The notes under the pieces are model-generated. The model saw nothing but the letters and a program-made list of their open reading frames with translations, was not told where the DNA came from and searched no databases. A stretch of DNA of 64,000 nt from Wolbachia endosymbiont of Aedes albopictus. Lineage in GTDB: Bacteria; Pseudomonadota; Alphaproteobacteria; Rickettsiales; Anaplasmataceae. Positions 18,226-28,652 of this stretch are shown here, piece after piece. The DNA lies in the NCBI RefSeq assembly GCF_024804185.1, contig NZ_CP101657.1:496001-560000 (forward strand). Reading direction: 5' to 3'. Every line of letters begins with the position of its first letter. Position 1 is the first letter of the stretch. Both the position numbers and the translations under genes were made by a program.

Positions 18226-18352
18226 CTTTCTTGAGTTAGCTACAGCAGCTTGCAAACCATTCAGAAAAGGGAAAACAAAACTATAAAAAACCATAGGAGC
18301 CAGATGGTTTTTAGCTAAAGTCAAAATTTTCTGCCATAACATGAGCCCACCA

Positions 18353-19792
18353 CTAAGCAGCAGAAGACCTTGCATGACCTCCAAAAAATGCTTTTACTCC
18401 TTCAAGATAAGTAGGTGGTTCTGCAGGAATTTCTATACCATCTATAACAGCGTTTATTGCTTCTTTTACATCATCGCTTGTAATTAACTCTTTTAATTTA
18501 TGCTTTATAGGGCCTCTTCCAACATCTTGCCCATACCTATTGTAATAATCCACATATAATTCATTAAAGACAGATTGTTTTGCTTCTTCTATCAGTTTAC
18601 TGATGTTGCTTTTTATTTGAGGATCCATATCACCATCAGAATAAAAATTATCAAAATTGTCCTTTAAAACTGTAATTTTTTTATTGTTACAGCTTCTCAG
18701 GAATTTTTCTGTAATGCTTGGCATTCTCTCATACACTTGAGCGTTTACCTCAACTGTAAAGTTATTTTTAGCTTCAAGACAACTGAGTGAATAAATAATA
18801 CGATTAAACATTCCAAGATGACATGCACCATTTCCTTCTTGTAAACGCATTAGTAACATGCATTTTAGAAAATCTGTATCTAACTTTTGATCCTTAGCTG
18901 CAGTCAAAACTAAATTTGCAGCTTGCGTGAGAGTAAGGCTAGTTTTTGATTCTCTATAAGCTGCTCCATTAGAACCATTAAAGTTAAGGTAAAGTTTTAA
19001 TTGCTCTTTTTGCTCAGTTGTAAGCTGATCTGAATTATTTATGTAGTCTTCAAACTCTTTATTGAGTACATTTGGTTGAGCTCCAAATTTCTGTTTTAAC
19101 TCTTGAGCGCATTGGAGAATACTATGTTCAAAACTACTCGTGTGAACACTCTGACTACTAGTGCCCACGTCACTTACATTAAACAAAAAGCTTAGCTGCT
19201 TTACATTCAAACCCAAAGGTGAGAAGAGCTTTATCAATGGATACTTTATTAACTCGAGGAGTGCTACTGGAATTAGCAGTGCATAATTTAACAATAATAA
19301 ACCAAAATTAAATATAAGAAACCTACGTAGAGCTGATACCTTTGATGCAACGTACAAAAACGGAAGCTGTAGGTAATATATCAAGTGTATATTGAGGAAT
19401 AAGATTTTGTCCTTTAATTTTATTGTTGGATCTTTATAAACCTCAAACAACATGCTATTGCTATCAATATTGTCGTTTTTAAAGGAATTATAGTTGTTTA
19501 TGATTTTTTCTCGCAAAGGAAGGAGCATTCTATCCAGGCAAATAAGCACAGCAATAACAATAAAACCTGTAGCTAAAAATGCTAGTGCAGGGCTAGAGGT
19601 GCTTGTAGATAAATAGGTATAAAAATTACTAACTAAGTCCTTACAAGGGCGAACTAGAATCGGGTCAAAGATATAGTCGACGAGAAGACCTAAATAGTAA
19701 TAAGCAAAAGATAAGAATAAAATAAAACTACATAAGAGTAAAATAGAACCACAAACAGCCAAAAATATTTTTAACCTTGAATTCATAACCAC
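18353..19792 (-). CDS. Unknown membrane protein with large C-terminal soluble part
   Basis: 479 residues. Hydrophobic segments at about 8-35, 68-86, 130-150 and 158-185 make an N-terminal membrane region; residues 200-479 are soluble. The soluble part is mostly helical and has cysteines at scattered positions (CAQELKQKF, LKCMLLMRLQEGNGACHLG). It ends in a short GGHARSSAA tail. I recognise no family. It starts right after the permease promoter region on the opposite strand. It could be one of the many lineage-specific Wolbachia membrane proteins; no role can be stated. Confidence 0.65.
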   Translation of the reverse strand: MVMNSRLKIFLAVCGSILLLCSFILFLSFAYYYLGLLVDYIFDPILVRPCKDLVSNFYTYLSTSTSSPALAFLATGFIVIAVLICLDRMLLPLREKIINNYNSFKNDNIDSNSMLFEVYKDPTIKLKDKILFLNIHLIYYLQLPFLYVASKVSALRRFLIFNFGLLLLNYALLIPVALLELIKYPLIKLFSPLGLNVKQLSFLFNVSDVGTSSQSVHTSSFEHSILQCAQELKQKFGAQPNVLNKEFEDYINNSDQLTTEQKEQLKLYLNFNGSNGAAYRESKTSLTLTQAANLVLTAAKDQKLDTDFLKCMLLMRLQEGNGACHLGMFNRIIYSLSCLEAKNNFTVEVNAQVYERMPSITEKFLRSCNNKKITVLKDNFDNFYSDGDMDPQIKSNISKLIEEAKQSVFNELYVDYYNRYGQDVGRGPIKHKLKELITSDDVKEAINAVIDGIEIPAEPPTYLEGVKAFFGGHARSSAA

Positions 19793-19917
19793 CTCTTAAT
19801 AATCTGTTAACATAATCTATTTTAGAAATAAATTGAGAAAAATGCAATTTTTTATAAAGATCGATTGAAATTTCTGAGCTTCAATTATATTCTTAATCTA
19901 TTTAGATAAAAATTATT

Positions 19918-21195
19918 GTGTCAAATAAAATAGGTTTTTGGGCTATTTTTGCCTTAGTGATTAGTAGTCAAATTGGCTCTGGAATTTTTATGCTTCCTAT
20001 TAGCCTTGCTCCATATGGCGCTTATAGCCTTATAAGCTGGGTGATATCAGGGCTTGGTGCTATATCTCTTGCTTTGGTTTTTGCCTTACTCTGCGCAAAA
20101 TTTCCAGAAACGGGTGGTCCTCACGTTTATGTAAAGCATGCTTTTGGCCCTGCTGCAGCTTTTTTTGTTGGTTGGACATATTGGGTAAGTTCGTGGGTTA
20201 GCTCAACAGCTGTCACAGTTGCAAGTATTGGTTATTTAGCTCCACTTTTTCATAATGATATACAAAGTATACATTTGCTTTTAGAAATAACATTAATTTT
20301 AGTTATTATGCTAATAAACTTAAGAGGAGTAACTACTGCTGGCCGTGTTGAGCTTCTGCTAACCATTGTTAAAATTATTGCACTTCTTGCAATACCCGTA
20401 GCAGGGCTATTTTTCTTTGATAGAAACAATTTTATTGTAAGCGAGGAAATATCAACCCTCACGATGTCTCAAGTCCTTGCTCGCTCTACACTACTCACTC
20501 TATGGTGTTTTATTGGCCTTGAATCAGCAACAGCACCTGCAGGATCAGTCAATAATCCAGCCAAGACTATACCAAGAGCCATTGTGCTTGGAACAGTCTG
20601 TGTTGCTGTGATATATTTCATCAATAGTCTTTCAATTATGGGGTTAATAAATGGTAATGACCTAGCAAATTCAAAAGCACCATACGTTGACGCAGTCAAA
20701 ATTATGCTTCCAGGTAATTGGCATTTTATTATTTCCATTCTTGCTTTTATCGTTTCCGTGAGTAATCTAAATGCTTGGTTTTTAGCTGATGGACAAGTGA
20801 CTTTAGGCCTTGCAAAAGATAAATTAATGCCACAATTCTTTACTAAAAGAAACAAGTACGATGCTCCTTTTTGTGGAATAATACTCAGTACTCTGGGAGT
20901 GTTAGTTTTACTTATTCTAACATCAAGCAAAAATTTTGCTAAGCAAGTAACTTCAATTATTGATGTCTCTGTAGTTTCATTTTTATTTATCTACTTAGCA
21001 TGTAGTCTTGCTTTCCTCAAGGTTATTATACAAGAGAAAAACTATTACGAATTTTTAATTGGGAGTGTGGCTGTATCTTTTTGCTGCTGGATAATATACG
21101 AGACTCCTATAAATACATTATTGACCTCAAGCTTGTTTATTTTAGGTAGTATACCTACATACTTATTTTGGTACCGCAGGTCCACGCTCATTTAA
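19918..21195 (+). CDS. APC-superfamily amino-acid permease, first of tandem pair
   Basis: 425 residues with about 12 hydrophobic segments. The first, GFWAIFALVISSQIGSGIFMLP, carries the SSQIGSGIF motif of the unwound helix 1 that binds the substrate amine in APC transporters. The start is GTG at 19918, the same in its neighbour. FETGGPHVYVKHAFGP is typical of basic amino acid/polyamine antiporters. Likely amino-acid uptake or exchange at the inner membrane; substrate cannot be read. A second permease follows after 85 bp. Confidence 0.88.
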   Translation: MSNKIGFWAIFALVISSQIGSGIFMLPISLAPYGAYSLISWVISGLGAISLALVFALLCAKFPETGGPHVYVKHAFGPAAAFFVGWTYWVSSWVSSTAVTVASIGYLAPLFHNDIQSIHLLLEITLILVIMLINLRGVTTAGRVELLLTIVKIIALLAIPVAGLFFFDRNNFIVSEEISTLTMSQVLARSTLLTLWCFIGLESATAPAGSVNNPAKTIPRAIVLGTVCVAVIYFINSLSIMGLINGNDLANSKAPYVDAVKIMLPGNWHFIISILAFIVSVSNLNAWFLADGQVTLGLAKDKLMPQFFTKRNKYDAPFCGIILSTLGVLVLLILTSSKNFAKQVTSIIDVSVVSFLFIYLACSLAFLKVIIQEKNYYEFLIGSVAVSFCCWIIYETPINTLLTSSLFILGSIPTYLFWYRRSTLI

Positions 21196-21280
21196 CTTTT
21201 GTATACACGAGTTAAGTTACTTATTCGTTGAAGTTTTCCAATTTAAGCCATATTATTAATCCATTTAGATAGAAATTATT

Positions 21281-22555
21281 GTGTCAAATAAAATAGGTTT
21301 TTGGGCTATTTTTGCCTTAGTGATTAGTAGTCAAATTGGCTCTGGAATTTTTATGCTTCCTATTAGCCTTGCTCCATATGGCGCTTATAGCCTTATAAGC
21401 TGGGTGATATCAGGGCTTGGTGCTATATCTCTTGCTTTGGTTTTTGCCTTACTCTGCGCAAAATTTCCAGAAACGGGTGGTCCTCACGTTTATGTAAAGC
21501 ATGCTTTTGGCCCTGCTGCAGCTTTCTTTGTTGGTTGGACATATTGGGTGATTTCATGGGTTAGCACAACAGCTGTAATAGTTGTAGGTGTTGGTTATCT
21601 TACACCATTTTTCTATGAGGATATTCAAAACGTACATCTGTTTTTAGAGATGTTATTACTCACAATTATTACACTAACAAATTTTAGAGGAGTAGCTACT
21701 GCTGGACGTGTTGAGTTCTTATTGACGGTTATAAAAATTTCTGTATTGCTTGTAATACCTATAGCAGCATTGTTTTTTTTTGATAGAAATAACTTCATCA
21801 TAAGTGAAGAAATATCAAATCTTACAACATCGCAGATTCTCGCCCGTTCTACACTTATTACTCTATGGGGTTTTATTGGAGTTGAATTGGCAACAGCACC
21901 AGCTGGTTCGGTTAACAATCCAGGCAAAACTATACCCAGAGCCATAGTGCTTGGCACAATTTCTGTTGCTGTTGTGTATTTTATCAACAATCTTGCAATT
22001 ATGGGATTAATAAATGGCAATGATTTAGCAAGTTCAAGAGCACCATATGTTGACGCGATAAAAATTATGGCCTCTGGCAATTGGCACTTGATTATTTCTA
22101 TAATTGCGTTTATTTTTTGTGTTGGTACCTTAAACGCTTGGGTCTTATCCAGCGGGCAAGTTGTTTTTGGCCTTGCAGAAGATAAACTGATGCCACAGTT
22201 CTTTGCTAAAAGAAACAAGCACGGTTCTCCTTTCTGGGGCATAACAATCAGCTCCGTTGGCACTTCAGTTCTACTAATTCTCACTTCAAGCAACAATTTT
22301 GCTAAACAGATCACCTCAATTATCGACTTTTCTGTAGTTTCATTTTTGTTTGTCTACCTTGCATGCAGTCTTGCTTTTCTCAAGGTTATTATAAAGGAGA
22401 AAAACTATTACAAATTTTTAATTGGCAGTATAGCAACAACCTTTTGCTGCTGGGTAATATTTGAAACTTCCGTGAATACCTTGCTGATCGCAAGCTTATT
22501 CACCGCAAGTGGCGTACCTCTTTATTTATTTTGGTATCGCAGAGTTTCTGTATAG
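21281..22555 (+). CDS. APC-superfamily amino-acid permease, second of tandem pair
   Basis: 424 residues, paralogue of the preceding gene. The first roughly 250 bases of both coding regions, plus about 25 bases upstream, are almost identical, then the sequences diverge strongly while still aligning to the end. This pattern points to gene conversion after an older duplication. Same GTG start and same SSQIGSGIF motif. Divergence in the later helices (VSSTAVTVASIGYL versus VSTTAVIVVGVGYL) could reflect different substrates. Confidence 0.88.
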   Translation: MSNKIGFWAIFALVISSQIGSGIFMLPISLAPYGAYSLISWVISGLGAISLALVFALLCAKFPETGGPHVYVKHAFGPAAAFFVGWTYWVISWVSTTAVIVVGVGYLTPFFYEDIQNVHLFLEMLLLTIITLTNFRGVATAGRVEFLLTVIKISVLLVIPIAALFFFDRNNFIISEEISNLTTSQILARSTLITLWGFIGVELATAPAGSVNNPGKTIPRAIVLGTISVAVVYFINNLAIMGLINGNDLASSRAPYVDAIKIMASGNWHLIISIIAFIFCVGTLNAWVLSSGQVVFGLAEDKLMPQFFAKRNKHGSPFWGITISSVGTSVLLILTSSNNFAKQITSIIDFSVVSFLFVYLACSLAFLKVIIKEKNYYKFLIGSIATTFCCWVIFETSVNTLLIASLFTASGVPLYLFWYRRVSV

Positions 22556-22595
22556 CAAATGTTATAGCTAGAGATAATTTTTAAATGATTGATAT

Positions 22596-23048
22596 TTATG
22601 GATCACGACTTTGCTTGTTGTCCACTTGTTCAACATTACCCTTCTCAAGTTTACTATCTACTTCTTTTGCATGTGCATCATCTACACTAATCTCATCTTT
22701 TATCTTACTGGAGTGACCTGTTTGCGATTTTTCATATGCTTCTATGTTGTCATATATAGGGTTACTGATGATTTCTATTTTTTCAGATGTGAAAATCCTT
22801 GCTAAAAATCTCCCTATTATTGGTATTGATCTTAAGAAATCTCTTAACTTTGAAGATTCTTGTCTTTTATTTAGGAACTGTTGGTCTATTTTAAGGTTTT
22901 TTACACCATATTTTTTATCATCAAAATTTATTGCAGGCTTTCTTTTTTTCGAAAGAACATTTTGAGCCTTTAATCCATTGGTTCTTTCAGGCTCTTGAGG
23001 TGTAGACATTGCAGGTTTAACCTTAGTTTCATCGTATTCTTTATTCAT
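22596..23048 (-). CDS. Hypothetical hydrophilic protein
   Basis: 150 residues, highly charged (K, E, D, N), with one short hydrophobic patch FLRSIPIIGRFLARIF (about 69-84) that could be an amphipathic helix and no true membrane segment. I recognise no family. ATG start at 23048; its promoter side faces asd. The composition (disordered ends around a short amphipathic helix) is that of an accessory or effector-like protein, but this is only a guess. Confidence 0.5.
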   Translation of the reverse strand: MNKEYDETKVKPAMSTPQEPERTNGLKAQNVLSKKRKPAINFDDKKYGVKNLKIDQQFLNKRQESSKLRDFLRSIPIIGRFLARIFTSEKIEIISNPIYDNIEAYEKSQTGHSSKIKDEISVDDAHAKEVDSKLEKGNVEQVDNKQSRDP

Positions 23049-23132
23049 CTTTCACTTTATTATGTAATATTACTAATATTGCATAATAATAGCTAAATTA
23101 CAATTAATTGCAAGGTAAAAATATTAAAACAA

Positions 23133-23160
23133 TTGTAAATTTTGTCAGTCAAAATATAAT
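23133..23160 (+). promoter_or_regulatory. Candidate promoter of asd
   Basis: TTGTAA at 23133-23138, 16-bp spacer, consensus TATAAT at 23155-23160, 28 bases before the ATG. Confidence 0.5.
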
Positions 23161-23188
23161 AGAACTTTAAAGTTAGAGGTTCATCTAT

Positions 23189-24208
23189 ATGGGATACAAA
23201 ATTGCTGTTATTGGAGCAACCGGAAGAGTAGGGCGTGAGGTATTAAGCACGCTTGCTGAGTTTCAAGATGAGGCAATAGATTCTGTAATTGCACTTGCAT
23301 CGAAAAAATCAGAAGGGAAGAAGGTGAGTTTTGGTGACAAAGAGTTAACAGTTTTATGCCTTGAGGATTATGACTTCGTTGGAACTAATATAGCCATTTT
23401 CTGTGCTGGATATCATGTTTCTGAAAAGTATGTACCAATTGCAACACAGGCTGGATGCATCGTGATAGATAACAGTTCCCATTTTAGAATGAAAGAGGGT
23501 GTGCCGCTCATTATTCCAGAAATTAATAAAGAAAAAATTATGGAATATAAAAACCACAACATAATATCCAACCCAAACTGTACTACAATACAGATGTTGC
23601 TAGTACTACATCTATTATACCAGAAAGCAAAAATAAAGAGAATCGTTGCTTCAACTTATCAATCAACTTCTGGCGCAGGCAAAGCAGCAATGGATGAGCT
23701 CTATGACCAGACAAAAAAAACCTTCATGAATGAGACTAAAAAGCCCGAGATATTTCCGAAACAAATAGCGTTTAATTGCATTCCCCATATAGGGAAATTC
23801 ATGGAGAATGGTTCTACAGAAGAGGAATGGAAAATGCAAGAGGAGACAAAAAAAATTTTAGAGGAAGATATAAAAGTTACTGCAACTTGTGTAAGAGTAC
23901 CCGTCTTTATCGGTCACGCTATGGCAGTAAATGTAGAATTTGATCAACATATCACTGAAGAACAAGCTCGTGAAGTGCTAAGTGAAGCCGAAGATAGTGG
24001 AGTCTTAGTGTACAACAGGCGTGAAGACGGTGAATACATCACTCAAATTGATGTTGTACAGGAGAATGCTGTATATGTATCGCGTATTAGAAGAGACAAT
24101 ACTGTTAAATACGGATTAAATATGTGGATAGTGGCTGATAATCTGCGCAAAGGCGCAGCATTAAATATAGTGCAGATTCTTGAGATTCTAATAAGAGAGA
24201 CTCAATAA
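23189..24208 (+). CDS. asd: Aspartate-semialdehyde dehydrogenase
   Basis: 339 residues. NADP-binding start IAVIGATGRVGREVL, then SNPNCTTIQ with catalytic cysteine C131, and STYQSTSGAGKAAMDEL of the family. It reduces aspartyl phosphate to the semialdehyde, leading here probably to diaminopimelate for peptidoglycan precursors, consistent with murB being kept. The 3' end overlaps purK by 7 bp convergently. Confidence 0.95.
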   Translation: MGYKIAVIGATGRVGREVLSTLAEFQDEAIDSVIALASKKSEGKKVSFGDKELTVLCLEDYDFVGTNIAIFCAGYHVSEKYVPIATQAGCIVIDNSSHFRMKEGVPLIIPEINKEKIMEYKNHNIISNPNCTTIQMLLVLHLLYQKAKIKRIVASTYQSTSGAGKAAMDELYDQTKKTFMNETKKPEIFPKQIAFNCIPHIGKFMENGSTEEEWKMQEETKKILEEDIKVTATCVRVPVFIGHAMAVNVEFDQHITEEQAREVLSEAEDSGVLVYNRREDGEYITQIDVVQENAVYVSRIRRDNTVKYGLNMWIVADNLRKGAALNIVQILEILIRETQ

Positions 24209-25269
24209 CTTAAATCTATATTGACATGTCCCATTTTACGCTTACCTCTAACCTCTTTTTTCCCATATATGGTTAAACTAGCTTTTTCGTTGCTCAAATA
24301 GTTATGAGAATCATATATATCATTACCTATTATATTTTTCGTCATACAAGGAAAGCGTAACACTACTTCCTGCATAGGTAGCCCGCATATTATCCTAATC
24401 AGCTGTTCAAATTGACTAACGTTACATGCATCCAAGCTCCAGTGGCAAGAATTGTGAGGTCTTGGAGCTAGTTCATTAACTAACAACTCGTTATCTTTAG
24501 TAACAAAAAATTCAATAGCCAGAATTCCTATTACATCGAGCGCATTTGCTATTTTCTTTGCAGCTCGTTGTACCTCTTGAGTTAATTTGCTATCTATTTT
24601 AGCTGGCACTGTTGAAGTATCAAGTATTCCATCAACGTGGTAATTTTCTGCTATAGGAAAAAAAGCTACTTTACCGTTTTTATCTCTTGCAACGACTATT
24701 GAAACCTCTTTCAGTAAATCAACACTTGCTTCAAATATGTACTCTGTATTCCAATCAAAGGAAGCAAATTGCTTCACTTCAGAATCATTTTCAAGCACAT
24801 ATTGCCCTTTTCCATCATAACCCATTTCTGTTATTTTCAGCCTTGTTGGATAGCCAAAAGCTCTACTATTTTCTAATAGCTCATTATAATTTTGTATACT
24901 TTTGTATTCAGCAGTTTTTATACTCAAGCTTCTAATGAAATCTTTCTCTCTAAGCCTATTTTGCGCAATGTGTAACGCTTTTTTACCCGGATAAAAATTT
25001 ACATCGATATCAATTGCACTACATGGAATATTTTCAGACTCAATAGTGACCAAATCCACACTCTGTGCAAAAGATTCAAGCGCTTTCTTATCAGAGAAAT
25101 CTGCTATTGTGAAATCATCAGCAACAGAGCAAGCCGGATCGTCCTTAGCACTGGCAAAAACATGTGTTTTTTGTCCAAGTTTTGTTGCAGCGATAGCAGT
25201 CATTTTACCTAATTGTCCACCACCTATTATTCCTATTACTTTTTTGCTAAGCGCATCTGGTTCGTTCAT
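24202..25269 (-). CDS. purK: 5-(carboxyamino)imidazole ribonucleotide synthase
   Basis: 355 residues, ATP-grasp enzyme. N-terminal VIGIIGGGQLGKMTAIAA and VDLVTIESENIP; central TRLKITEMGYDGKGQ (ATP-binding loop); then NELAPRPHNSCHWS, the catalytic metal site region. It makes N5-CAIR from AIR in de novo purine synthesis. Another purine gene, purN, is at 53 kb; both agree with Wolbachia retaining purine synthesis. Start ATG at 25269. Confidence 0.94.
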   Translation of the reverse strand: MNEPDALSKKVIGIIGGGQLGKMTAIAATKLGQKTHVFASAKDDPACSVADDFTIADFSDKKALESFAQSVDLVTIESENIPCSAIDIDVNFYPGKKALHIAQNRLREKDFIRSLSIKTAEYKSIQNYNELLENSRAFGYPTRLKITEMGYDGKGQYVLENDSEVKQFASFDWNTEYIFEASVDLLKEVSIVVARDKNGKVAFFPIAENYHVDGILDTSTVPAKIDSKLTQEVQRAAKKIANALDVIGILAIEFFVTKDNELLVNELAPRPHNSCHWSLDACNVSQFEQLIRIICGLPMQEVVLRFPCMTKNIIGNDIYDSHNYLSNEKASLTIYGKKEVRGKRKMGHVNIDLSY

Positions 25270-25365
25270 ACTATAAATTGATATTTCCTAATTAAAGTAT
25301 ACTTGAAAAATCTATGAAAAAAGTATATAATTAAAATACTATCTTTTTATCATGAATATTCTATA

Positions 25366-25767
25366 ATGATAGAGTACACACTAACTACCAACTTTGTTGA
25401 AGTTACAGTTTTACCAATTTATATTGAAGAGCAATCCATTCCTTATGAAAATTGCTATGTATGGATGTATAACGTTAAGATAAAAAACAAAAGCCAATCA
25501 ACTATTCAATTATTAAGTCGTCATTGGCAAATAATAGATTATAAGGGAAAAATAAATGAAATTGCCGGAGTTGGTGTTATCGGAGAACAACCTGTGATAA
25601 AATCTGGAGAGGTATTTAAATACACAAGTGGAACATACTTAAATGCACCGTCAGGAGTAATGCAGGGTAAGTATGAATTTCTGAATGAAGAAAGCATAAA
25701 AATTTTTGAGGTTATGATACCACCCTTTTCTTTGGATAGTCCATACGTCAAAACTAGACCCCATTAA
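25366..25767 (+). CDS. apaG: ApaG-domain protein
   Basis: 133 residues, a single fibronectin-like ApaG domain: [53 protein letters not shown] and [10 protein letters not shown] are all typical. ApaG proteins are linked to divalent cation tolerance and diadenosine polyphosphate metabolism, with uncertain biochemistry. Length matches the family. A stretch of 250 bases downstream holds palindromic fragments only. Confidence 0.9.
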   Translation: MIEYTLTTNFVEVTVLPIYIEEQSIPYENCYVWMYNVKIKNKSQSTIQLLSRHWQIIDYKGKINEIAGVGVIGEQPVIKSGEVFKYTSGTYLNAPSGVMQGKYEFLNEESIKIFEVMIPPFSLDSPYVKTRPH

Positions 25768-26020
25768 CTATCAAAATAGTTTATTTGTAACCAGACTGCA
25801 TTCTGTGATTTTTAGCAAAGCACGATCTTTCATTTGAGCTTTCTTCAATTTAAAATAAATACAGAAAATTGCTACCTATAGCTAAACTGACTTACGACAA
25901 TTTGAAAAACCATCATACCGCTACTAGTTAGCGCCACGGCAGCATAGCTATCTTCAAAAATATGGTTGAATAATTGTTAATAATAGTGTATAATTATTAA
26001 TATTTTTAAGCATTTTTGCC

Positions 26021-26914
26021 ATGGCTCTTTCAAAATTTCTCGATCCTCGCAATGATTTGTGTTTCAAAAAAATCTTTGGAACGGAAAAAAATAAGAATAT
26101 CCTTATTCACTTTTTGAACGATATTTTAGGGTTTACTGAGATAAATGCAATACAAGAAGTTGAGTTTCTTAGCACTATTATGGATCCCGAAGTTGCCTCT
26201 GATAAACAAAGTATTGTTGATGTTCTCTGCAAGGATTCTCACGGAAATAGATATATAGCAGAAATGCAGCTCGCTAGAGACAAGGGCTTCGAAAAACGCG
26301 CTCAATTATATGCCGCTAAAGCCTATTCAAGACAATTAGATAAATCTGGCAACTACATTGATTTAAAGAAAGTCTTCTTTATTGCTATATCAAATTGTAA
26401 CTTACTTCCTGAAGAAGTTGATTATATTTCTACTCACAATATACGTGATATAAAAACTAACGGCCATTACTTAAAAGATTTTCAGTTTGTCTTTATTGAG
26501 TTGCCTAAATTCGCAAAAAATAAAGTAGAGCAGTTAGAAAGTATAGTAGAAAGGTGGTGTTTCTTTTTTAAATACGCAGAAGAAACAACAGAAGAGGACT
26601 TAAAAGAGATAGCAGAAAAAGCGCCAATAATAAAGCTAGCATATGATGAATTAGACAAGTTTCGTTGGAACGAAAAAGATTTAGTAGCCTATGAAGAAAG
26701 GATAATGGATCTACGCAAAGAAGAAGCTATTCTTGAATACAGACTTGATCTTGCTGAAGAGAAAGGTATACAAAAAGGTATAGAGAAAGGAAAAATTGAA
26801 GGGAAAATTGAAGTCGCAAAAGCAATGCTTGCTAATAATGTTGATGTCAACACTATTGTCAAGTTTACAGGCCTTTCTATTAGTGAGATTGAAGAATTAA
26901 GTGGAAATCTGTGA
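26021..26914 (+). CDS. Rpn-family PD-(D/E)XK nuclease (transposase_31-like)
   Basis: 297 residues. N-terminal FLDPRNDLCFKKIFGTEKN, then the nuclease core with D in VDVLCKDSHGNRYIAEMQ (catalytic D-E-x-Q) and KRAQLYAAKAYSRQL. The C-terminal part is charged and repetitive (KGIQKGIEKGKIEGKIE), ending in TIVKFTGLSISEIEEL. In E. coli, Rpn proteins promote RecA-independent recombination and have DNase activity. Multiple copies are common in Wolbachia. A broken relative lies beside cidA (50941-51583). This copy looks intact. Confidence 0.9.
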   Translation: MALSKFLDPRNDLCFKKIFGTEKNKNILIHFLNDILGFTEINAIQEVEFLSTIMDPEVASDKQSIVDVLCKDSHGNRYIAEMQLARDKGFEKRAQLYAAKAYSRQLDKSGNYIDLKKVFFIAISNCNLLPEEVDYISTHNIRDIKTNGHYLKDFQFVFIELPKFAKNKVEQLESIVERWCFFFKYAEETTEEDLKEIAEKAPIIKLAYDELDKFRWNEKDLVAYEERIMDLRKEEAILEYRLDLAEEKGIQKGIEKGKIEGKIEVAKAMLANNVDVNTIVKFTGLSISEIEELSGNL

Positions 26915-26924
26915 ACGGTTACGT

Positions 26925-28523
26925 TTATTTTTTATCCTTATCATCAAGTGTAAATAAGGTTATTGTAGAGATTAAGCCTACTATAACTATTATCAACGAA
27001 AATGGGGCAGCTTCTCTATAGCGCTCATCGCTTACAAGTTCATATATTCTAGTTGATATAGTTTCAAAATTAAATGGTCTTATAATGAGTGTTGCTGTGA
27101 GCTCCTTGATAGTGTCCATAAATACGAGCAAAAATCCCGATAATATACTTTTCTTGATGAGAGGGATATGAACATTCAAACATGTGGAAATAGGCCCATG
27201 ACCCATGGTATATGCAGTCCACTCAATTTCATTTGGTGTTTTTTTGAGCCCTGATTCTACCGCCTCGAAAGATATAGCAAAAAAACGAAATAAATATGAG
27301 TAAACTAATGCGCCAATAGTTCCTACTAAGCTAATTTCCACAATATATTGAGTAATGAAAGAAGATATTCTGCTTAAAAATATTATTATACTAATTGCAA
27401 TAATTGCATTTGGAATTGCGTAGCCTAAAGAAATGAGACGTGCTACATTATTGATCACCTTATTTTTACGCGCCGTATATCCAATCATTATTGCAATGCT
27501 AATTGAGATTAATGCGGTGATAAATGATAAGCCAACACTATTTGCTATTATATTATAGAACCTTGCTTCATATATGAAAAACCCCTTCTCTATGCTCCAA
27601 TACATGAGTGGAATCATTGGCAAAATAAAACCTATCAATATTGGTAATGCACACATAACATAAGTGCAAATTAACGGTACAGCACCACTTACACTCCGTT
27701 TGTTGTGATAATCTGCATTAGTGTTGATTGAAGAGTAAGATATTCCTTTTTTTTGTAGTTTCTTTTCGATAGCTATTAGTGTTGCAACGAAAATCAATTC
27801 TACAACTGCTAAAACAGTAGTTGAATACTTATCATGCAGTAAAAACCAGGTGCGATATATTCCTGTCGTAAAAGTATCGATAGCAAGAAACTGTGGTGTG
27901 CCGAAATCCGTAATTACCTCCATTAGTACCAAGGACAACCCAGCTATAATTGATGGACGTATGGAAGGTATGATGACAGAAAACAGGCTCTTCAATGAGG
28001 AGAACCCAAGTGTTGATGCAATAGTGACTGAGTTACTAACATTCTTTAAACTTGAGCGGACTAACATATAAACGTATGGATACAAACTAAATCCCATTAC
28101 TAATATTCCACCACCTAGGGATTTTATTTCAGGAAACCAATAGTCACCTTTGCTCCACTCTAAAATGTCTCTTAATGAGCTCTGCACCGGACCTGAAAAT
28201 TCTAGTGTATTTACATAGACGAACGCTACTATATATCCAGGAATCGATACCGGAAAGAACAAAGCAATCTCAAAAATTTTACTTCCAGGAAATGAAAAAA
28301 ATGTGGTGAGCCATGCTGGAATCACTCCAAATATGAAGGATATCCCCCCTACTCCTATCATCAAAATTAGCGTACTCAGTATATATTCAGGGAAAAGTGT
28401 ACTGATTACCCATCCAGAATTTGCTGATTCTGTAAATAGAATCGATATTAACGATAGTATAGGACAGACGAATAATATACTTACTAAAAATAAGAATATA
28501 TTTTTAAATACTCTCAAAAACAT
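26925..28523 (-). CDS. ABC transporter permease, Fe(III)-type (FbpB-like)
   Basis: 532 residues with two homologous halves, each with about six membrane segments and an EAA-type loop; the second loop is around EAVESGLKKTPNEIEWTAYTMG. The two-domain layout with conserved glycine after the EAA helix is that of the iron(III) permease FbpB/SfuB. It would move iron delivered by a periplasmic binding protein, with an ATPase encoded elsewhere. Iron import is a known need for Wolbachia. Convergent with the Rpn gene (10-bp gap). Confidence 0.85.
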   Translation of the reverse strand: MFLRVFKNIFLFLVSILFVCPILSLISILFTESANSGWVISTLFPEYILSTLILMIGVGGISFIFGVIPAWLTTFFSFPGSKIFEIALFFPVSIPGYIVAFVYVNTLEFSGPVQSSLRDILEWSKGDYWFPEIKSLGGGILVMGFSLYPYVYMLVRSSLKNVSNSVTIASTLGFSSLKSLFSVIIPSIRPSIIAGLSLVLMEVITDFGTPQFLAIDTFTTGIYRTWFLLHDKYSTTVLAVVELIFVATLIAIEKKLQKKGISYSSINTNADYHNKRSVSGAVPLICTYVMCALPILIGFILPMIPLMYWSIEKGFFIYEARFYNIIANSVGLSFITALISISIAIMIGYTARKNKVINNVARLISLGYAIPNAIIAISIIIFLSRISSFITQYIVEISLVGTIGALVYSYLFRFFAISFEAVESGLKKTPNEIEWTAYTMGHGPISTCLNVHIPLIKKSILSGFLLVFMDTIKELTATLIIRPFNFETISTRIYELVSDERYREAAPFSLIIVIVGLISTITLFTLDDKDKK

Positions 28524-28652
28524 TAATTTGGATCTATATTTGGTATTAAAATGTTATATGTAAAAACTGAAGATATCCAGTAATTAACAGCCGTAATATT
28601 GAATACCTTTATAATTTTGTATATCATGTTTTTAGTTGATAAGTGAATAATC

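Noticed and set aside
18187-18384. 65-residue minus-strand ORF next to the unknown membrane protein
   Set aside because: It overlaps the end of the larger gene, and its 3' part is translated palindromic repeat.
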